Of a stretch of 64,000 bases of DNA, positions 45,241-54,643 are shown one piece after another (position 1 is the first letter of the stretch; each line of letters begins with the position of its first letter). The stretch comes from Bacillota bacterium (GTDB taxonomy: Bacteria; Bacillota; UBA994). Made by a program: the position numbers and the translations under genes. The notes beneath the pieces were generated by a model, which was not told the origin of the DNA, ran no database searches, and saw only the letters and a list, made by a program, of their open reading frames with translations. The DNA is taken from positions 1-64,000 of the forward strand of contig JAGXTJ010000032.1 of assembly GCA_018333655.1 (NCBI GenBank), in the 5' to 3' direction.

Positions 45241-47622
45241 TTGCTGAAATTGCTACGGTTACTTGGCTCGCTTGTGAAAAGAAATGTCATGCGAGTCGTC
45301 GTGACTGCCCTTCTTCTTACGATGCTTCTGCCCGCGGCTATGGTAAATGCCGAAACGATTGATTTTCGTCGCCTATTTGATAACCACGGCTCGGTGATGC
45401 TCATTATAGATGTAGAGACGGGCAATCTTCTCTATGCCAATAATGCCGCGGCACGTTTTTACGGCTACACACGTGAGCAGCTTTTGGCGATGACTATTCA
45501 GGACATTAACACTCTTTCACCCGAGGAAGTCGCCCGCGAGCGCGAGGCGGCAGCGCGGGAAGAACGTAATTTTTTCCTCTTTAAGCACCGGCTGGCTAGC
45601 GGAGAGATACGCACGGTAGAGGTGTATACGTACCCCTATGCTCTCGGAGAACGGCCAGTTTTGTTTTCGATCATTAACGACGTGACTCCTTACTTTGCGA
45701 TACGAGAACTTTCAGACAGGCGCACTAGGTACTTTCTAGTGGGCTTGTCTGTTGCCTTTTTGATCTTGTCGACGGTGACACTATCGCTTGAGAATATGCG
45801 CCAGAAACTGCGAGAGAGCGAGCGGAAGACACAAAGCATCATCGCCAGCCTGCAGGGCATGGTTTACCGTTGCACGAATGACTCCACCTGGACCATGGAG
45901 TTTGTCAGCTCTGGCTGTGAGCCCCTGACAGGATACCCACCATCAGCATTCTTGCACGACAAGCTCGCTTTTAGTAGCCTTATAAACGAAAGTGACCGCT
46001 CTTTGCTGTGGAAAAAATGGCAGGACACCCTAGCCAAGCGCGTTCCCTTCTTCCATGAGTATGCTATAACCACGGCCGACGGCACAGTGAAATGGGTGCG
46101 CGAGCAAGGGCATGGCGTTTACGGGCCAGCAGGAGAGGCCATCGCCCTCGAGGGCTTTATCTGGGATGTGACGGAGGCGGTGCGAGCCCAGCAAGAGTTG
46201 CGCGCCAGCGAAGAAAAACTCCTGGCGACCTTGACTTCTGTCGGCGATGGAGTAATCACCGCCAACCAAGAGAGCATGGTCGAGTTTCTTAACCCCGTGG
46301 CTGAGCAACTTACCGGATGGACCCAGGCAGAAGCGCGGGGCAGGGCCTTTACCGAGGTCTTTAACATCATTAACGAATACACGCGTGAGCCGGCCGTGAA
46401 CCCCGTGCAAGAGGTTTTCGACACGGGTGAAATTGTGGCGCTAGAAAACCACACCCTCTTAATCTCGCGTGACGGCACAGAGCGCGCCATCGAAGACAGC
46501 GCTGCCCCCATCCACGACAAGCAGGGCGATATTAGCGGCGCAGTCTTAGTCTTTAGGGACTGCACCGAGAAGCACGCTAAAATCCGCGAGATTGAGTACC
46601 TAAGCTACCATGACCAACTGACGGGTGTATTTAATCGCCGCTTCTTCCAGGTGGAGATGAAGCGGCTCGATACGGCGCGCAACTACCCCATCTCTGTTGT
46701 GATAGGTGATGTAAACGGGCTAAAGCTAGTCAACGACGCTTTTGGGCACGATGTGGGCGATGAGCTTCTCCTTCGCGTGGCGCAAGTAATACAGCGGGAA
46801 TGCCGTGCGGATGACATTATTGCGCGCGTAGGCGGCGACGAGTTTCTCATTTTGCTGCCGCGGACTGATGCCCAAGCCACTGAATCATTGGTGAACCGCA
46901 TTAAGAGCAAAATTGACGCCTGCACTTTGCGCGATATCGCCATATCGGTCTCTTTTGGTTGGGACACCAAGACAGATGACAAGCAGAGTTTGAGCGAAGC
47001 GTTACGCAACGCCGAAAACCACATGTACAAAAAAAAGACGCTCGAAAACGCCAGTCACCGTAGCTTCACTGTTAAGTCCATACTCCATACTTTGCGCATT
47101 AAGAACCCGCGCGAAGATGAACACGCCAAGCGCGTCAGCCTACTGTGCCAAGCTCTAGGGCGGGCCCTCGGTCTTAGTGCGGATCAAACAGCGGAGCTAA
47201 CGCTCGCCGGTGAACTGCACGACATCGGCAAAATTGCGGTTGACGAGGCCGTGCTAAACAAGGCCGGCAAACTGACGCCCGACGAGTGGGATGCTGTTTT
47301 ACGCCACCCTGAGACAGGTATGCGCATCTTAGCCACTTCGCACGAGTTCTTCGGGCTAGCCGAGCATATTTATGCCCACCACGAGCGTTATGACGGCAAA
47401 GGCTACCCTAAGGGCCTCGCGGGGGACGAAATCTCTTTGCAGGCTAAAATTATCTCCCTAGCAGATGCCTATGATGCCATGACCACGGCCAGGCCCTACC
47501 GCAATGCGATGAGCGAGGCGGAGGCCATTGCCGAAATCAGACGCGGTGCAGGAAGCCAGTTCGACCCGCGGGTGGCACAAGTCTTCGTGGAACAAGTGCT
47601 CGGCCAAGCGTGGCGCCAGTAA
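45241..47622 (+). CDS. PAS-GGDEF-HD-GYP membrane protein (c-di-GMP turnover)
   Basis: 793 aa. An N-terminal signal/membrane segment is followed by a PAS (TGNLLYANNAAARFYGYTRE), a second membrane helix (YFLVGLSVAFLILSTVTLSL) and two further PAS domains (up to LVFRDCTEKHAKIREIEYLS). GGDEF comes next (YHDQLTGVFNRRFF, RVGGDEFLILLPR), then a C-terminal HD-GYP domain (LHDIGKIAVDEAVLNKAGKL, HHERYDGKGYPKGL). Both synthesis and hydrolysis motifs look intact. The start is set by GAGGTG upstream of TTG 45241; GTG 45232 is also possible. It follows the GAF-GGDEF gene by 97 bp and ends 13 bp from convergent pabC. Confidence 0.9.
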   Translation: MLKLLRLLGSLVKRNVMRVVVTALLLTMLLPAAMVNAETIDFRRLFDNHGSVMLIIDVETGNLLYANNAAARFYGYTREQLLAMTIQDINTLSPEEVAREREAAAREERNFFLFKHRLASGEIRTVEVYTYPYALGERPVLFSIINDVTPYFAIRELSDRRTRYFLVGLSVAFLILSTVTLSLENMRQKLRESERKTQSIIASLQGMVYRCTNDSTWTMEFVSSGCEPLTGYPPSAFLHDKLAFSSLINESDRSLLWKKWQDTLAKRVPFFHEYAITTADGTVKWVREQGHGVYGPAGEAIALEGFIWDVTEAVRAQQELRASEEKLLATLTSVGDGVITANQESMVEFLNPVAEQLTGWTQAEARGRAFTEVFNIINEYTREPAVNPVQEVFDTGEIVALENHTLLISRDGTERAIEDSAAPIHDKQGDISGAVLVFRDCTEKHAKIREIEYLSYHDQLTGVFNRRFFQVEMKRLDTARNYPISVVIGDVNGLKLVNDAFGHDVGDELLLRVAQVIQRECRADDIIARVGGDEFLILLPRTDAQATESLVNRIKSKIDACTLRDIAISVSFGWDTKTDDKQSLSEALRNAENHMYKKKTLENASHRSFTVKSILHTLRIKNPREDEHAKRVSLLCQALGRALGLSADQTAELTLAGELHDIGKIAVDEAVLNKAGKLTPDEWDAVLRHPETGMRILATSHEFFGLAEHIYAHHERYDGKGYPKGLAGDEISLQAKIISLADAYDAMTTARPYRNAMSEAEAIAEIRRGAGSQFDPRVAQVFVEQVLGQAWRQ

Positions 47623-47635
47623 AGAGCGCTACGGA

Positions 47636-48475
47636 CTAGAGCAACTTTCTGATACTGTTACTTTTGCTCGCGGGCACACACGACATTAGTACTTTGTCTT
47701 CTACCCGCCGAAGTGGCATGACGCCAAGTAGAGAGTTGGTCACAAAACCCTCTTCTGCTTGGTAAAGTGTAGACAGACTTAGTTCTGCCTCGCGACAGGG
47801 TAGGCCGTGCTTTTGGCAGAGCGCGAGAACCTGCCCCCGCATGATGCCCGGCAGTGCCCCGTCCGCTAGGCGCGGTGTCAACACTTCACCCTCCACTATA
47901 AGGAACAAATTGCTCACTGCTCCTTCAGCCAGGGAACCCCTGCTGTTAAGGAGCAGTGCTTCTTCTACCCCCTGTGCCAGCGCTTCACGCTTGGCCAGCA
48001 CATTGTCGAGAAAGCTCGTGGTCTTATGCCGCGAAAGCGGCGACGCTTCATTGCGCCTGGTTACACGCGAGATTAGGGCGGCAAAACCAGGCTCGTACAA
48101 GGACTCGGCGTAAGGTACCCCCTCTTTAAAAGAAATTATAATATCGGGGGGGTCGTCAGGCGAAAGCGAGAACCCCAAGCCGTAGCGCGGGGAGACGGTT
48201 AGGCGGAGCGACGCACTCGAGAGCATGTTCTTGGCGATGACGAGTGAAACAGCCGCGGCAAGCTCGAATGTGTCGGGCAGCCTGTAGCCAAAGTAGGCAG
48301 CAGAAGATAAGAGGCGCGCGAGGTGGGCAGCGAGAAAGCGCGGCTCTTGGTCTTTAACTAAAATAGTCTCAAAAATACCTTCGCCGAGCAAGTAGCCGCG
48401 GTTGTAGACCGCTACTTGACAAGCCTGGGCGCGCACAAGCTGCCCATTAAGGTAGAAGTAGGCTTCTTGGTGCAC
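47636..48475 (-). CDS. pabC: Aminodeoxychorismate lyase (class IV aminotransferase fold)
   Basis: 279 aa. NRGYLLGEGIFETILV, the PLP lysine in SRHKTTSFLDNVLAKREA, LLLNSRGSLAEGAVSNLFLI and EGFVTNSLLGVMPL are typical of the fold-type IV PLP enzymes. It could also be a D-amino-acid or branched-chain aminotransferase, but position 2 bp after pabB makes PabC, which releases p-aminobenzoate from aminodeoxychorismate, the best call. Last gene of the folate operon. Confidence 0.9.
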   Translation of the reverse strand: MHQEAYFYLNGQLVRAQACQVAVYNRGYLLGEGIFETILVKDQEPRFLAAHLARLLSSAAYFGYRLPDTFELAAAVSLVIAKNMLSSASLRLTVSPRYGLGFSLSPDDPPDIIISFKEGVPYAESLYEPGFAALISRVTRRNEASPLSRHKTTSFLDNVLAKREALAQGVEEALLLNSRGSLAEGAVSNLFLIVEGEVLTPRLADGALPGIMRGQVLALCQKHGLPCREAELSLSTLYQAEEGFVTNSLLGVMPLRRVEDKVLMSCVPASKSNSIRKLL

Positions 48476-48477
48476 TA

Positions 48478-49914
48478 CTACCCCCTCCCCGCGGGAAAAG
48501 AGGTCACCCCTAGACTGCGGAAGAGGGCCTTGGCTTTGTGCAAGGTCTCCTCATATTCTAGCCCGGGGTCTGAGTCCGCCACGATGCCGCCGCCTACTTG
48601 AAGAAAGACGGTGTCATTCTTACTGACCATGGTGCGGATGACGATGTTTAGGTCGGCTCTGCCGTCAAAACCGATGTACCCTAGAGAACCGGTGTAGATG
48701 CCCCGCCGCACGGGCTCTAGTTCCTCAATAATCTCCATGGCCCGAATCTTAGGAGCGCCCGTAATCGACCCCCCGGGGAAGGTAGCCTTAAGGAGGTCTA
48801 CTACATCCTTGCCCGGGGCAAGCTCGCCACGCACGGTTGACACAAGGTGAAAGACGGTGGCGTATTCCTCGAGCACCAAAAGCTCTGGCACATGCACGGA
48901 GCCATAGGCACAGACGCGGCCTAGGTCATTTCGCTCTAAGTCGACGATCATCACCAATTCGGCTCGGTCTTTGCTACTGTTTAGAAGCTCTTGCTTATGG
49001 GCGCGATCTTCTTCCGGTGTCTTACCCCGCGGCCGGGTCCCCTTGATGGGACGAGCCTCGACTACTCCTTCGGCGACGCGCAAAAAGCGCTCCGGTGACG
49101 AGGAGAGAAGCCGAAGCCCTTCGCCACAGTCCATGTAGGCGGCAAAGGGGGCCGGGTTTACCTGACGCAGACGACGGTAAAGCTCGTAAGGGGGCATAGC
49201 GAGGGGGGCCATAAAACGCTGCGTCATATTGGCTTGGTAGATATCGCCGGCGGCAATATACTCCTTAATGCGCAGTATACAATCACCATAGGACTGCCGC
49301 GTAAAGTGCGCCCTAATATCGCCGGCATTAATATTTTGCTCCTGCCAAGGGTCGACGAGCGACACCTCAGCATTGAGTAGACGTTCACGCAACTGTGCCA
49401 TAGCGGTTATCGCTTGCTTACGTCCCTCCTCCCCTGCCCCGGGCAAGCCGGAGGCGACGAGGTAGGCTCGATTGGCGACATGGTCTATAGCCAAAATAGA
49501 CGCGTAGAAGCAGAGATAAATATCTGGTACATCCAGATCGTTGGCGGTTTGATGAGGGAGAGACTCGACCATTCTGCCGAGATCGTAGGAGAAGAAACCT
49601 ACCGCCCCGCCGAGAAAGGGCATGGGCAAGTTACCGCGCTCTAGACTAAAGCGAGATAGTTGCTGGCGCAATACCGTGAACGGATCTGCCGTAAACTCTT
49701 CTCTGCGGTCATTCTCGATTATGACGACACGTTCTCCATACGTCTTTAGCACCAAAAATGGCTGGCTACCCATAAAAGACCACCTGCCCAGACTACCGCC
49801 GGGGCGGCTGCTATCTAGCCAGAAGGGATGAGGGTCGTCCTTAAGAACGGCGAATACTTTTTCAAGATCACTCGCTAAGTCTACTTCCTCGCACCAGGGT
49901 TTAACTGGCCTCAC
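48478..49914 (-). CDS. pabB: Aminodeoxychorismate synthase component I
   Basis: 478 aa, chorismate-binding fold. [40 protein letters not shown] (PIKGT motif), [40 protein letters not shown] and the final [20 protein letters not shown]. The PIKGT lysine is the PabB-specific active-site residue, distinguishing it from TrpE. It overlaps pabA by 4 nt. Confidence 0.95.
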   Translation of the reverse strand: MRPVKPWCEEVDLASDLEKVFAVLKDDPHPFWLDSSRPGGSLGRWSFMGSQPFLVLKTYGERVVIIENDRREEFTADPFTVLRQQLSRFSLERGNLPMPFLGGAVGFFSYDLGRMVESLPHQTANDLDVPDIYLCFYASILAIDHVANRAYLVASGLPGAGEEGRKQAITAMAQLRERLLNAEVSLVDPWQEQNINAGDIRAHFTRQSYGDCILRIKEYIAAGDIYQANMTQRFMAPLAMPPYELYRRLRQVNPAPFAAYMDCGEGLRLLSSSPERFLRVAEGVVEARPIKGTRPRGKTPEEDRAHKQELLNSSKDRAELVMIVDLERNDLGRVCAYGSVHVPELLVLEEYATVFHLVSTVRGELAPGKDVVDLLKATFPGGSITGAPKIRAMEIIEELEPVRRGIYTGSLGYIGFDGRADLNIVIRTMVSKNDTVFLQVGGGIVADSDPGLEYEETLHKAKALFRSLGVTSFPAGRG

Positions 49915-50504
49915 TTGATCTCCTCCCTGTCAGGCAGGGCATAACCCAAAAAGTTAGCCAAAATATCTTTGCCGTGTTCTGTCAAAATAGCCTCTGGATG
50001 AAACTGAACCCCTTCAAGGCAGGGAATTTCGCGGTGTCGCATCCCCATAATTTCGCCCTCTGCCGTCTCTGCGGTAATTTCAAGACAAGAAGGCAAGGTC
50101 TCCCTCTCCACTAAGAGCGAATGATACCGCGTGGCGGCGAAAGGCGTAGGCAAGCCGCGAAAGACACCTTGCCCTAAGTGATGCACAGGGGAAGTCTTGC
50201 CATGCATAAGGCGCGCGGCACGCACTACTTTGGCGCCATACACCTGCCCAAGGCATTGATGGCCCAAGCAGACGCCTAAGATGGGCACCACCCCCGCGAA
50301 ATGGCGTACAATGTCTAAAGACACTCCGGCTTCGAGAGGGGTACAGGGCCCAGGTGAGATGACAATGCTGCTAGGCTTTAAGGCGGCCACCTCGGCGCAA
50401 GTTATACTCCGATTGCGGTAAACATGAACATCAGCACCTAGCTCACCGAAGTACTGCACCAAGTTGTAGGTAAAAGAATCGTAGTTATCGATTACAAGGA
50501 GCAT
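49911..50504 (-). CDS. pabA: Aminodeoxychorismate/anthranilate synthase glutamine amidotransferase
   Basis: 197 aa, class I amidotransferase: [26 protein letters not shown], the nucleophile Cys79 in [12 protein letters not shown], and the His169/Glu171 pair in [14 protein letters not shown]. It supplies ammonia to PabB; it may also serve tryptophan synthesis if no separate trpG exists. It overlaps folK by 13 nt. Confidence 0.95.
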   Translation of the reverse strand: MLLVIDNYDSFTYNLVQYFGELGADVHVYRNRSITCAEVAALKPSSIVISPGPCTPLEAGVSLDIVRHFAGVVPILGVCLGHQCLGQVYGAKVVRAARLMHGKTSPVHHLGQGVFRGLPTPFAATRYHSLLVERETLPSCLEITAETAEGEIMGMRHREIPCLEGVQFHPEAILTEHGKDILANFLGYALPDREEIK

Positions 50505-50977
50505 GAACTTACTTCCTCTCCGCGCAAAATGGCGAGGAGAACGCGCGCCGGAACAAAGTCAGGCGGTACAAGTAGGTCCGGTGCTACTTCCACCAAGGGA
50601 GCCAAGACAAATTCCCTCTCCCTGAGGCGAGGGTGAGGAATGGTTAGGGTGGGCGAAGCCAACACCAGATCATCGTAGAGCAAGATATCGATATCTAGTG
50701 TGCGCGGCCCAAAGCGCAGGGTGCGCACACGCTTCGCTTGCCGCATAATGTCCTCTACCACCGCGAGGAGCGCTAGAGGAGCTAGGCTTGTACTTACTTC
50801 AACTACTGTATTTAAGAATAAACCTTGCTCTACTACACCCACAGGTTCAGTCTCTATGTACTTGGCCACGGCTACTACCTTGATGGCCTCATTTTGCGCG
50901 AGGCGATGGATGGCGGCGTCTAATTCACCCTGCCTATCGCCTAGGTTGCCGCCTAAGCCAAGAAATACGCGGGCCAC
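50492..50977 (-). CDS. folK: HPPK, 6-hydroxymethyl-7,8-dihydropterin pyrophosphokinase
   Basis: 161 aa with [39 protein letters not shown], the ATP-binding [16 protein letters not shown] and [20 protein letters not shown]. All are standard HPPK motifs. Start GTG 50977 overlaps the folB stop (TAGTG). Confidence 0.96.
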   Translation of the reverse strand: MARVFLGLGGNLGDRQGELDAAIHRLAQNEAIKVVAVAKYIETEPVGVVEQGLFLNTVVEVSTSLAPLALLAVVEDIMRQAKRVRTLRFGPRTLDIDILLYDDLVLASPTLTIPHPRLREREFVLAPLVEVAPDLLVPPDFVPARVLLAILRGEEVSSCSL

Positions 50978-51336
50978 TAGCTCTGCCCCCGCTCTATGTC
51001 AACGGCCACAAAGTCGAGCACCCCGGAAAGGGGTGGATGGAGTTTCTTTACCGTAACTCGCACGCTGAGGGCTCCTAGGTCGAGTACCTGCGCCGCGATG
51101 CGTTCAGCGAGCGTTTCGAGGAGCCGCACTGCGGGCCCCTCCATAATGGCTTTAACGGCACTATATACTGCCGCATAGTTAAGAGAGAGCGCCAGGTCAT
51201 CGCTTGCTGCCGCCGCGCGGATATCTGTCGTCATGGTTAGGCTGACCGCAAAACGCTGCCCGAGGGTGTTCTCTGCCGGAAACACGCCGTGGTAGCCGAA
51301 AAACTGCATATTCTCAAGTCGTATGCTATCCCTCAT
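50977..51336 (-). CDS. folB: Dihydroneopterin aldolase
   Basis: 119 aa: LENMQFFGYHGVFPAENTLG carries the catalytic-region Tyr and Glu, LALSLNYAAVYSAVKAIMEG and VRLLETLAERIAAQVLDLG follow, and the terminal VTVKKLHPPLSGVLDFVAVD holds the conserved Lys. Converts dihydroneopterin to hydroxymethyl-dihydropterin. Overlaps both neighbours. Confidence 0.95.
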   Translation of the reverse strand: MRDSIRLENMQFFGYHGVFPAENTLGQRFAVSLTMTTDIRAAAASDDLALSLNYAAVYSAVKAIMEGPAVRLLETLAERIAAQVLDLGALSVRVTVKKLHPPLSGVLDFVAVDIERGQS

Positions 51337-52159
51337 GTGCTAGTCCCCCCCTAAGTAGAGCATCTGTCATGCGCGCTACCCGAACCATACTGGCCACATC
51401 ATGCACCCGCACCATACGTGCACCGCGGGTAATGCCATAGGCGACAGTGGCCGCAGTACCTTCCAGGCGGTCGTTCACGGGCAGGTCTAAGACCTTGCCA
51501 ATAAATGCTTTGCGTGAGGTACCAAGAAGTACAGGGTAGCCTAGGGCGACAATTTCAGAGAGCTCTCTCATCAATAAGAGATTGTGCTCTGCCGTCTTGC
51601 CAAAACCGATGCCTGGGTCTAAGATGATGTTTTCGCTGCGTACGCCGGCTGCGAGGGCTAAGGCCACAGAGGCCCCTAGGTCAGCGGCAACTTCTGCCAT
51701 GAGATCGCCATAAAGCGCTTCGTGGCGGTTATGCATCAGGCAAATGGGCACCCCCCACTCTGCGGCAAGCTCGAGCATAGCCCGCTCGCGGCGTCCGCCC
51801 CAGACATCATTAAGCATCGTGGCGCCCGCCTCTAGTGCCGCCTTGGCTACTTCGGGCTTGTAGGTATCAATAGAAATAGGTATGTCTGTAGCTGCAGACA
51901 GGGCCTGAATAATGGGCAAGACGCGCGCCATTTCTTCTGCGGCGGCGACTACGCTCGCCCCGGGGCGCGTTGATTCGCCCCCCACATCGATAATGTCGGC
52001 CCCCTCGTCCTTAAGGCGCAGGCCCTGCTCTACGGCCTCGTCTAAACGCAGAAAGCGTCCGCCGTCCGAAAAAGAGTCTGGCGTAACATTCAGTATCCCC
52101 ATCACCAGGGTGCGTGACGTTAAATCGTAGGCGCGGCCTTTAATATTTAGTATCGCCAT
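51326..52159 (-). CDS. folP: Dihydropteroate synthase
   Basis: 277 aa TIM barrel. MGILNVTPDSFSDGGRF, IIDVGGESTRPGA, ISIDTYKPEVAKAAL, ILDPGIGFGKTAEHNLLLM, GTSRKAFIGK and a final RVHDVASMVRV. All known sulfonamide-site loops are present. ATG 52159 after CGGAGG. Confidence 0.96.
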   Translation of the reverse strand: MAILNIKGRAYDLTSRTLVMGILNVTPDSFSDGGRFLRLDEAVEQGLRLKDEGADIIDVGGESTRPGASVVAAAEEMARVLPIIQALSAATDIPISIDTYKPEVAKAALEAGATMLNDVWGGRRERAMLELAAEWGVPICLMHNRHEALYGDLMAEVAADLGASVALALAAGVRSENIILDPGIGFGKTAEHNLLLMRELSEIVALGYPVLLGTSRKAFIGKVLDLPVNDRLEGTAATVAYGITRGARMVRVHDVASMVRVARMTDALLRGGLAHEG

Positions 52160-52176
52160 AATACCTCCGTGCTGAA

Positions 52177-52665
52177 TTAATACTGCACCCCGTGCTTGGT
52201 TACCATACGCTCATACTTGTAGCACTGCTCATGAGCCGCACAGTGTGAGCAAAGTCTTGACAGGTCATCCGCCTCGGCCAGTAATTGCCCTAAAGGGTGC
52301 AAGACCTCCGCGGGGGGCAGACGGTGACTTAGGATGGCCTCTCCTATAAGGGCGATTTCCTCCACACTGTAGCCATGCCTAGCAAGTAAGGGGCACGCTA
52401 AATCGCGACTAGCCACAGCATGGTCGATAGACGGGTCGTCATACTGCATAAAGCGACCAATATCATGGAGCAGGGCCGCCGCGTAAACAATAGCCTGTCC
52501 AAAGGCTAAGCCCCGCTCTAAACACAAAATCCAGGCAATCCGCGCGACATCGAGCAGGTGGTTAAAATCGTGGCGGCAGTAAGGTCGTAGCGCTTCTCGC
52601 TGGGTGTTTTCTGCTAGGCAAAGCTGGTAGTCGGGGTCGGCGATGAGTCGCCGCACGCGCTCCAT
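52177..52665 (-). CDS. HD-domain phosphohydrolase within the folate cluster
   Basis: 162 aa. HDFNHLLDVARIAW and ALLHDIGRFMQYDD form the metal site, with a further His (AILSHRLPP) downstream. The C-terminus contains CSHCAAHEQCYKYERM, a small cysteine group. It lies between folE and folP with 3 and 17 bp spacing. That position would suit removal of phosphate from dihydroneopterin phosphates, a step whose gene is often unassigned, but the fold also covers many nucleotide hydrolases. Confidence 0.82.
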   Translation of the reverse strand: MERVRRLIADPDYQLCLAENTQREALRPYCRHDFNHLLDVARIAWILCLERGLAFGQAIVYAAALLHDIGRFMQYDDPSIDHAVASRDLACPLLARHGYSVEEIALIGEAILSHRLPPAEVLHPLGQLLAEADDLSRLCSHCAAHEQCYKYERMVTKHGVQY

Positions 52666-52668
52666 GCT

Positions 52669-53235
52669 TTACCGGCCCTTGATTAAAGAAAAAGCTTCGG
52701 TGCGGGTCAAGTGATTAGAACGGAAAATGCCCCGTACCGCCGAGGTAACAGTCAGCGAGCCAGGTTTGTTGACCCCGCGAATGGTCATGCACAGGTGCTC
52801 GGCCTCGATAACTACCATGACTCCTTGCGGCTTGAGCGTCTTCATAATGGTATCGGCAATCTGTGTCGTCAGACGCTCCTGCAATTGGGGACGGCGCGAC
52901 AGTGTATCGACGACGCGTGCCAGCTTGCTCAGGCCAGTGATGCGCGCCGGATTAGGAATATAGGCCACATGCGCCTTGCCATAAAACGGCAGCAAATGAT
53001 GCTCACACATGGAGTAGAGACTGATGTCCTTCACAATGACCATCTCATCATGCTTTTCCTCATAAAAAAAAGTCTGCAGGAATTCGCTCGGGTCACGATG
53101 TAGACCAGAGAAAACTTCCGCATACATTTTGGCTACGCGCCTCGGTGTGTCCTTCAGACCCTCACGGTCTGGGTTCTCACCAATGGCCTCGAGAATCATC
53201 CGCATTGCGACCTCTATCTTACCTTGGTCTATCAT
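52669..53235 (-). CDS. folE: GTP cyclohydrolase I (type IA)
   Basis: 188 aa. The zinc ligands appear in [19 protein letters not shown] and [16 protein letters not shown], with [18 protein letters not shown] between. First enzyme of pterin synthesis, and first gene of the folate operon folE-HD-folP-folB-folK-pabA-pabB-pabC. GCGGAGG precedes ATG 53235; no clear promoter was found in the 65 bp upstream. Confidence 0.97.
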   Translation of the reverse strand: MIDQGKIEVAMRMILEAIGENPDREGLKDTPRRVAKMYAEVFSGLHRDPSEFLQTFFYEEKHDEMVIVKDISLYSMCEHHLLPFYGKAHVAYIPNPARITGLSKLARVVDTLSRRPQLQERLTTQIADTIMKTLKPQGVMVVIEAEHLCMTIRGVNKPGSLTVTSAVRGIFRSNHLTRTEAFSLIKGR

Positions 53236-53300
53236 CTTGACCTCCGCGCTAAACTAAGTTTGCCTGTCTTCGGGTATTTTTCTAAGCTACTATCTCAGAG

Positions 53301-54623
53301 CTAGTCTATGGGCAACGCTGCCAATTTAGGGGCCAGAAGTTTTTGTAGCTCCGCAAGTTCTGGTATCTCTGCCAAGTAGCTATTGAGCGCGCTAAGGCAG
53401 GGCCGCAAGGCCTCCTTGGTCCAGTAGGGCACAAGTAAGCGGGCCGTCTCCTGGCTACCGTCTCGCCTCTTAGCTAAGAATTGCGTGCTTAAGTAGCCGC
53501 ACAGCAGTAGGCGGTAGTATACAGATAGTTTCCAAAGTGTTTGTTCTTGTAGCTTACGCTCTTCGTCGCCTAGAAAATCTGCTCGCGCCCCCAAGTAGTC
53601 TTTCATCAGCGCGCGCTCCGCAGAGGGTGTAAGGCCGGTGGCGGGGTCACACAGTAATTCCACCACATCAAGCAGGGATACATCTTGCCGCACCCGGCCA
53701 AAGTCAACGGGAGAGTACTTACTGTCTAAAGCAGCCGAGGCAAAGAAGGCCCGCGGTGAAGCCTCCGCCAATTTCGGTCCGGCTGGGATATCCCCAAGCA
53801 GGCAAATCGGCTCCGCTGACTGCGTCAAACGAAGGAGCTCGCTATCGGCCAAAGGCACCCCGGCCGTCATTAACCCGGCAAAAGTAGCTGCTATCTGCGA
53901 GCGCATCAGTGCGGGGGTAAGCCTGGCTGGCGCAAACAGCTCTGGCGTTAAACTGCCCGATGAGGCGTGAAACTGCGCTAAGGAGACCAGTAAACTCCTG
54001 AGCATTTCTTCTTTGTGCGCTTCGTCATGGCCTTGTAACGCTTTGTCTAGCCGCACTGTGCCGACGGAGGAGAGCAAAGTAATATTCTGCGCGGCATCGT
54101 GCGCTAAGAGCCTCGGAAAAAGCGCCGAATGGCTGTTTAGGGCGCGAAGTTGCTTAATTTCTTCAGCTTGGCGGGCGTTTTTTTGTTCTAGGATCCTAGC
54201 CTCTTCCCTTAAATCAGACAACGGATCATCTTTAAGGCGTCTGGCTTGCTCTGGCACAGCTTGGTCATACTCCACCCCCCCGCTGGCCTGCATGGGGTTC
54301 TGGTTGTCGCCCTCACTAGCCTTGTGGCGCTTTTGCCTCTCGGCCAAGAGTGACTCCAGCGGATAAAAAACTTGGGCTAGAACCTGCTCTGCTGTGCCAT
54401 CGGGAAAGAAGGCGGATACAGCGAAGTATACCTGCTCTTCAACCTGCTGCGGGGCAACGGCTACAGGTAACCGCTCTATATTGATCTTGCTTGGCCCCCG
54501 CCCGGCCTTATCTTTGAGGTATCTGGCGAGAAAGCGCCTGCTTAGTCGCACATCGGCAGGGCTAAAGTAGCGCCAGGCAAAAAACGCCACCCCAAGGACC
54601 AGTAGTCCATAGATAACTTCCAC
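53301..54623 (-). CDS. Membrane-anchored protein of unknown function, possible degenerate APH-like kinase fold
   Basis: 440 aa, not recognised. One N-terminal helix (VIYGLLVLGVAFFAWRYF) is followed by a charged linker, a short coiled coil (LREEARILEQKNARQAEEIK, about residues 137-160) and a ~270-residue C-terminal domain. LLVSLAQFHASSG, ICLLGDIPAG and SPVDFGRVRQDVSLLDVVEL follow the spacing of the aminoglycoside-phosphotransferase LaxxH, HGD and IDFG...D motifs, but the catalytic HGDxxxxN is not preserved. That reading is tentative. GTG 54623 has AGGAGG upstream. It follows the carboxyltransferase gene by 20 bp. Confidence 0.65.
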   Translation of the reverse strand: MEVIYGLLVLGVAFFAWRYFSPADVRLSRRFLARYLKDKAGRGPSKINIERLPVAVAPQQVEEQVYFAVSAFFPDGTAEQVLAQVFYPLESLLAERQKRHKASEGDNQNPMQASGGVEYDQAVPEQARRLKDDPLSDLREEARILEQKNARQAEEIKQLRALNSHSALFPRLLAHDAAQNITLLSSVGTVRLDKALQGHDEAHKEEMLRSLLVSLAQFHASSGSLTPELFAPARLTPALMRSQIAATFAGLMTAGVPLADSELLRLTQSAEPICLLGDIPAGPKLAEASPRAFFASAALDSKYSPVDFGRVRQDVSLLDVVELLCDPATGLTPSAERALMKDYLGARADFLGDEERKLQEQTLWKLSVYYRLLLCGYLSTQFLAKRRDGSQETARLLVPYWTKEALRPCLSALNSYLAEIPELAELQKLLAPKLAALPID

Positions 54624-54643
54624 GCCACACCTCCTAACTCAAT

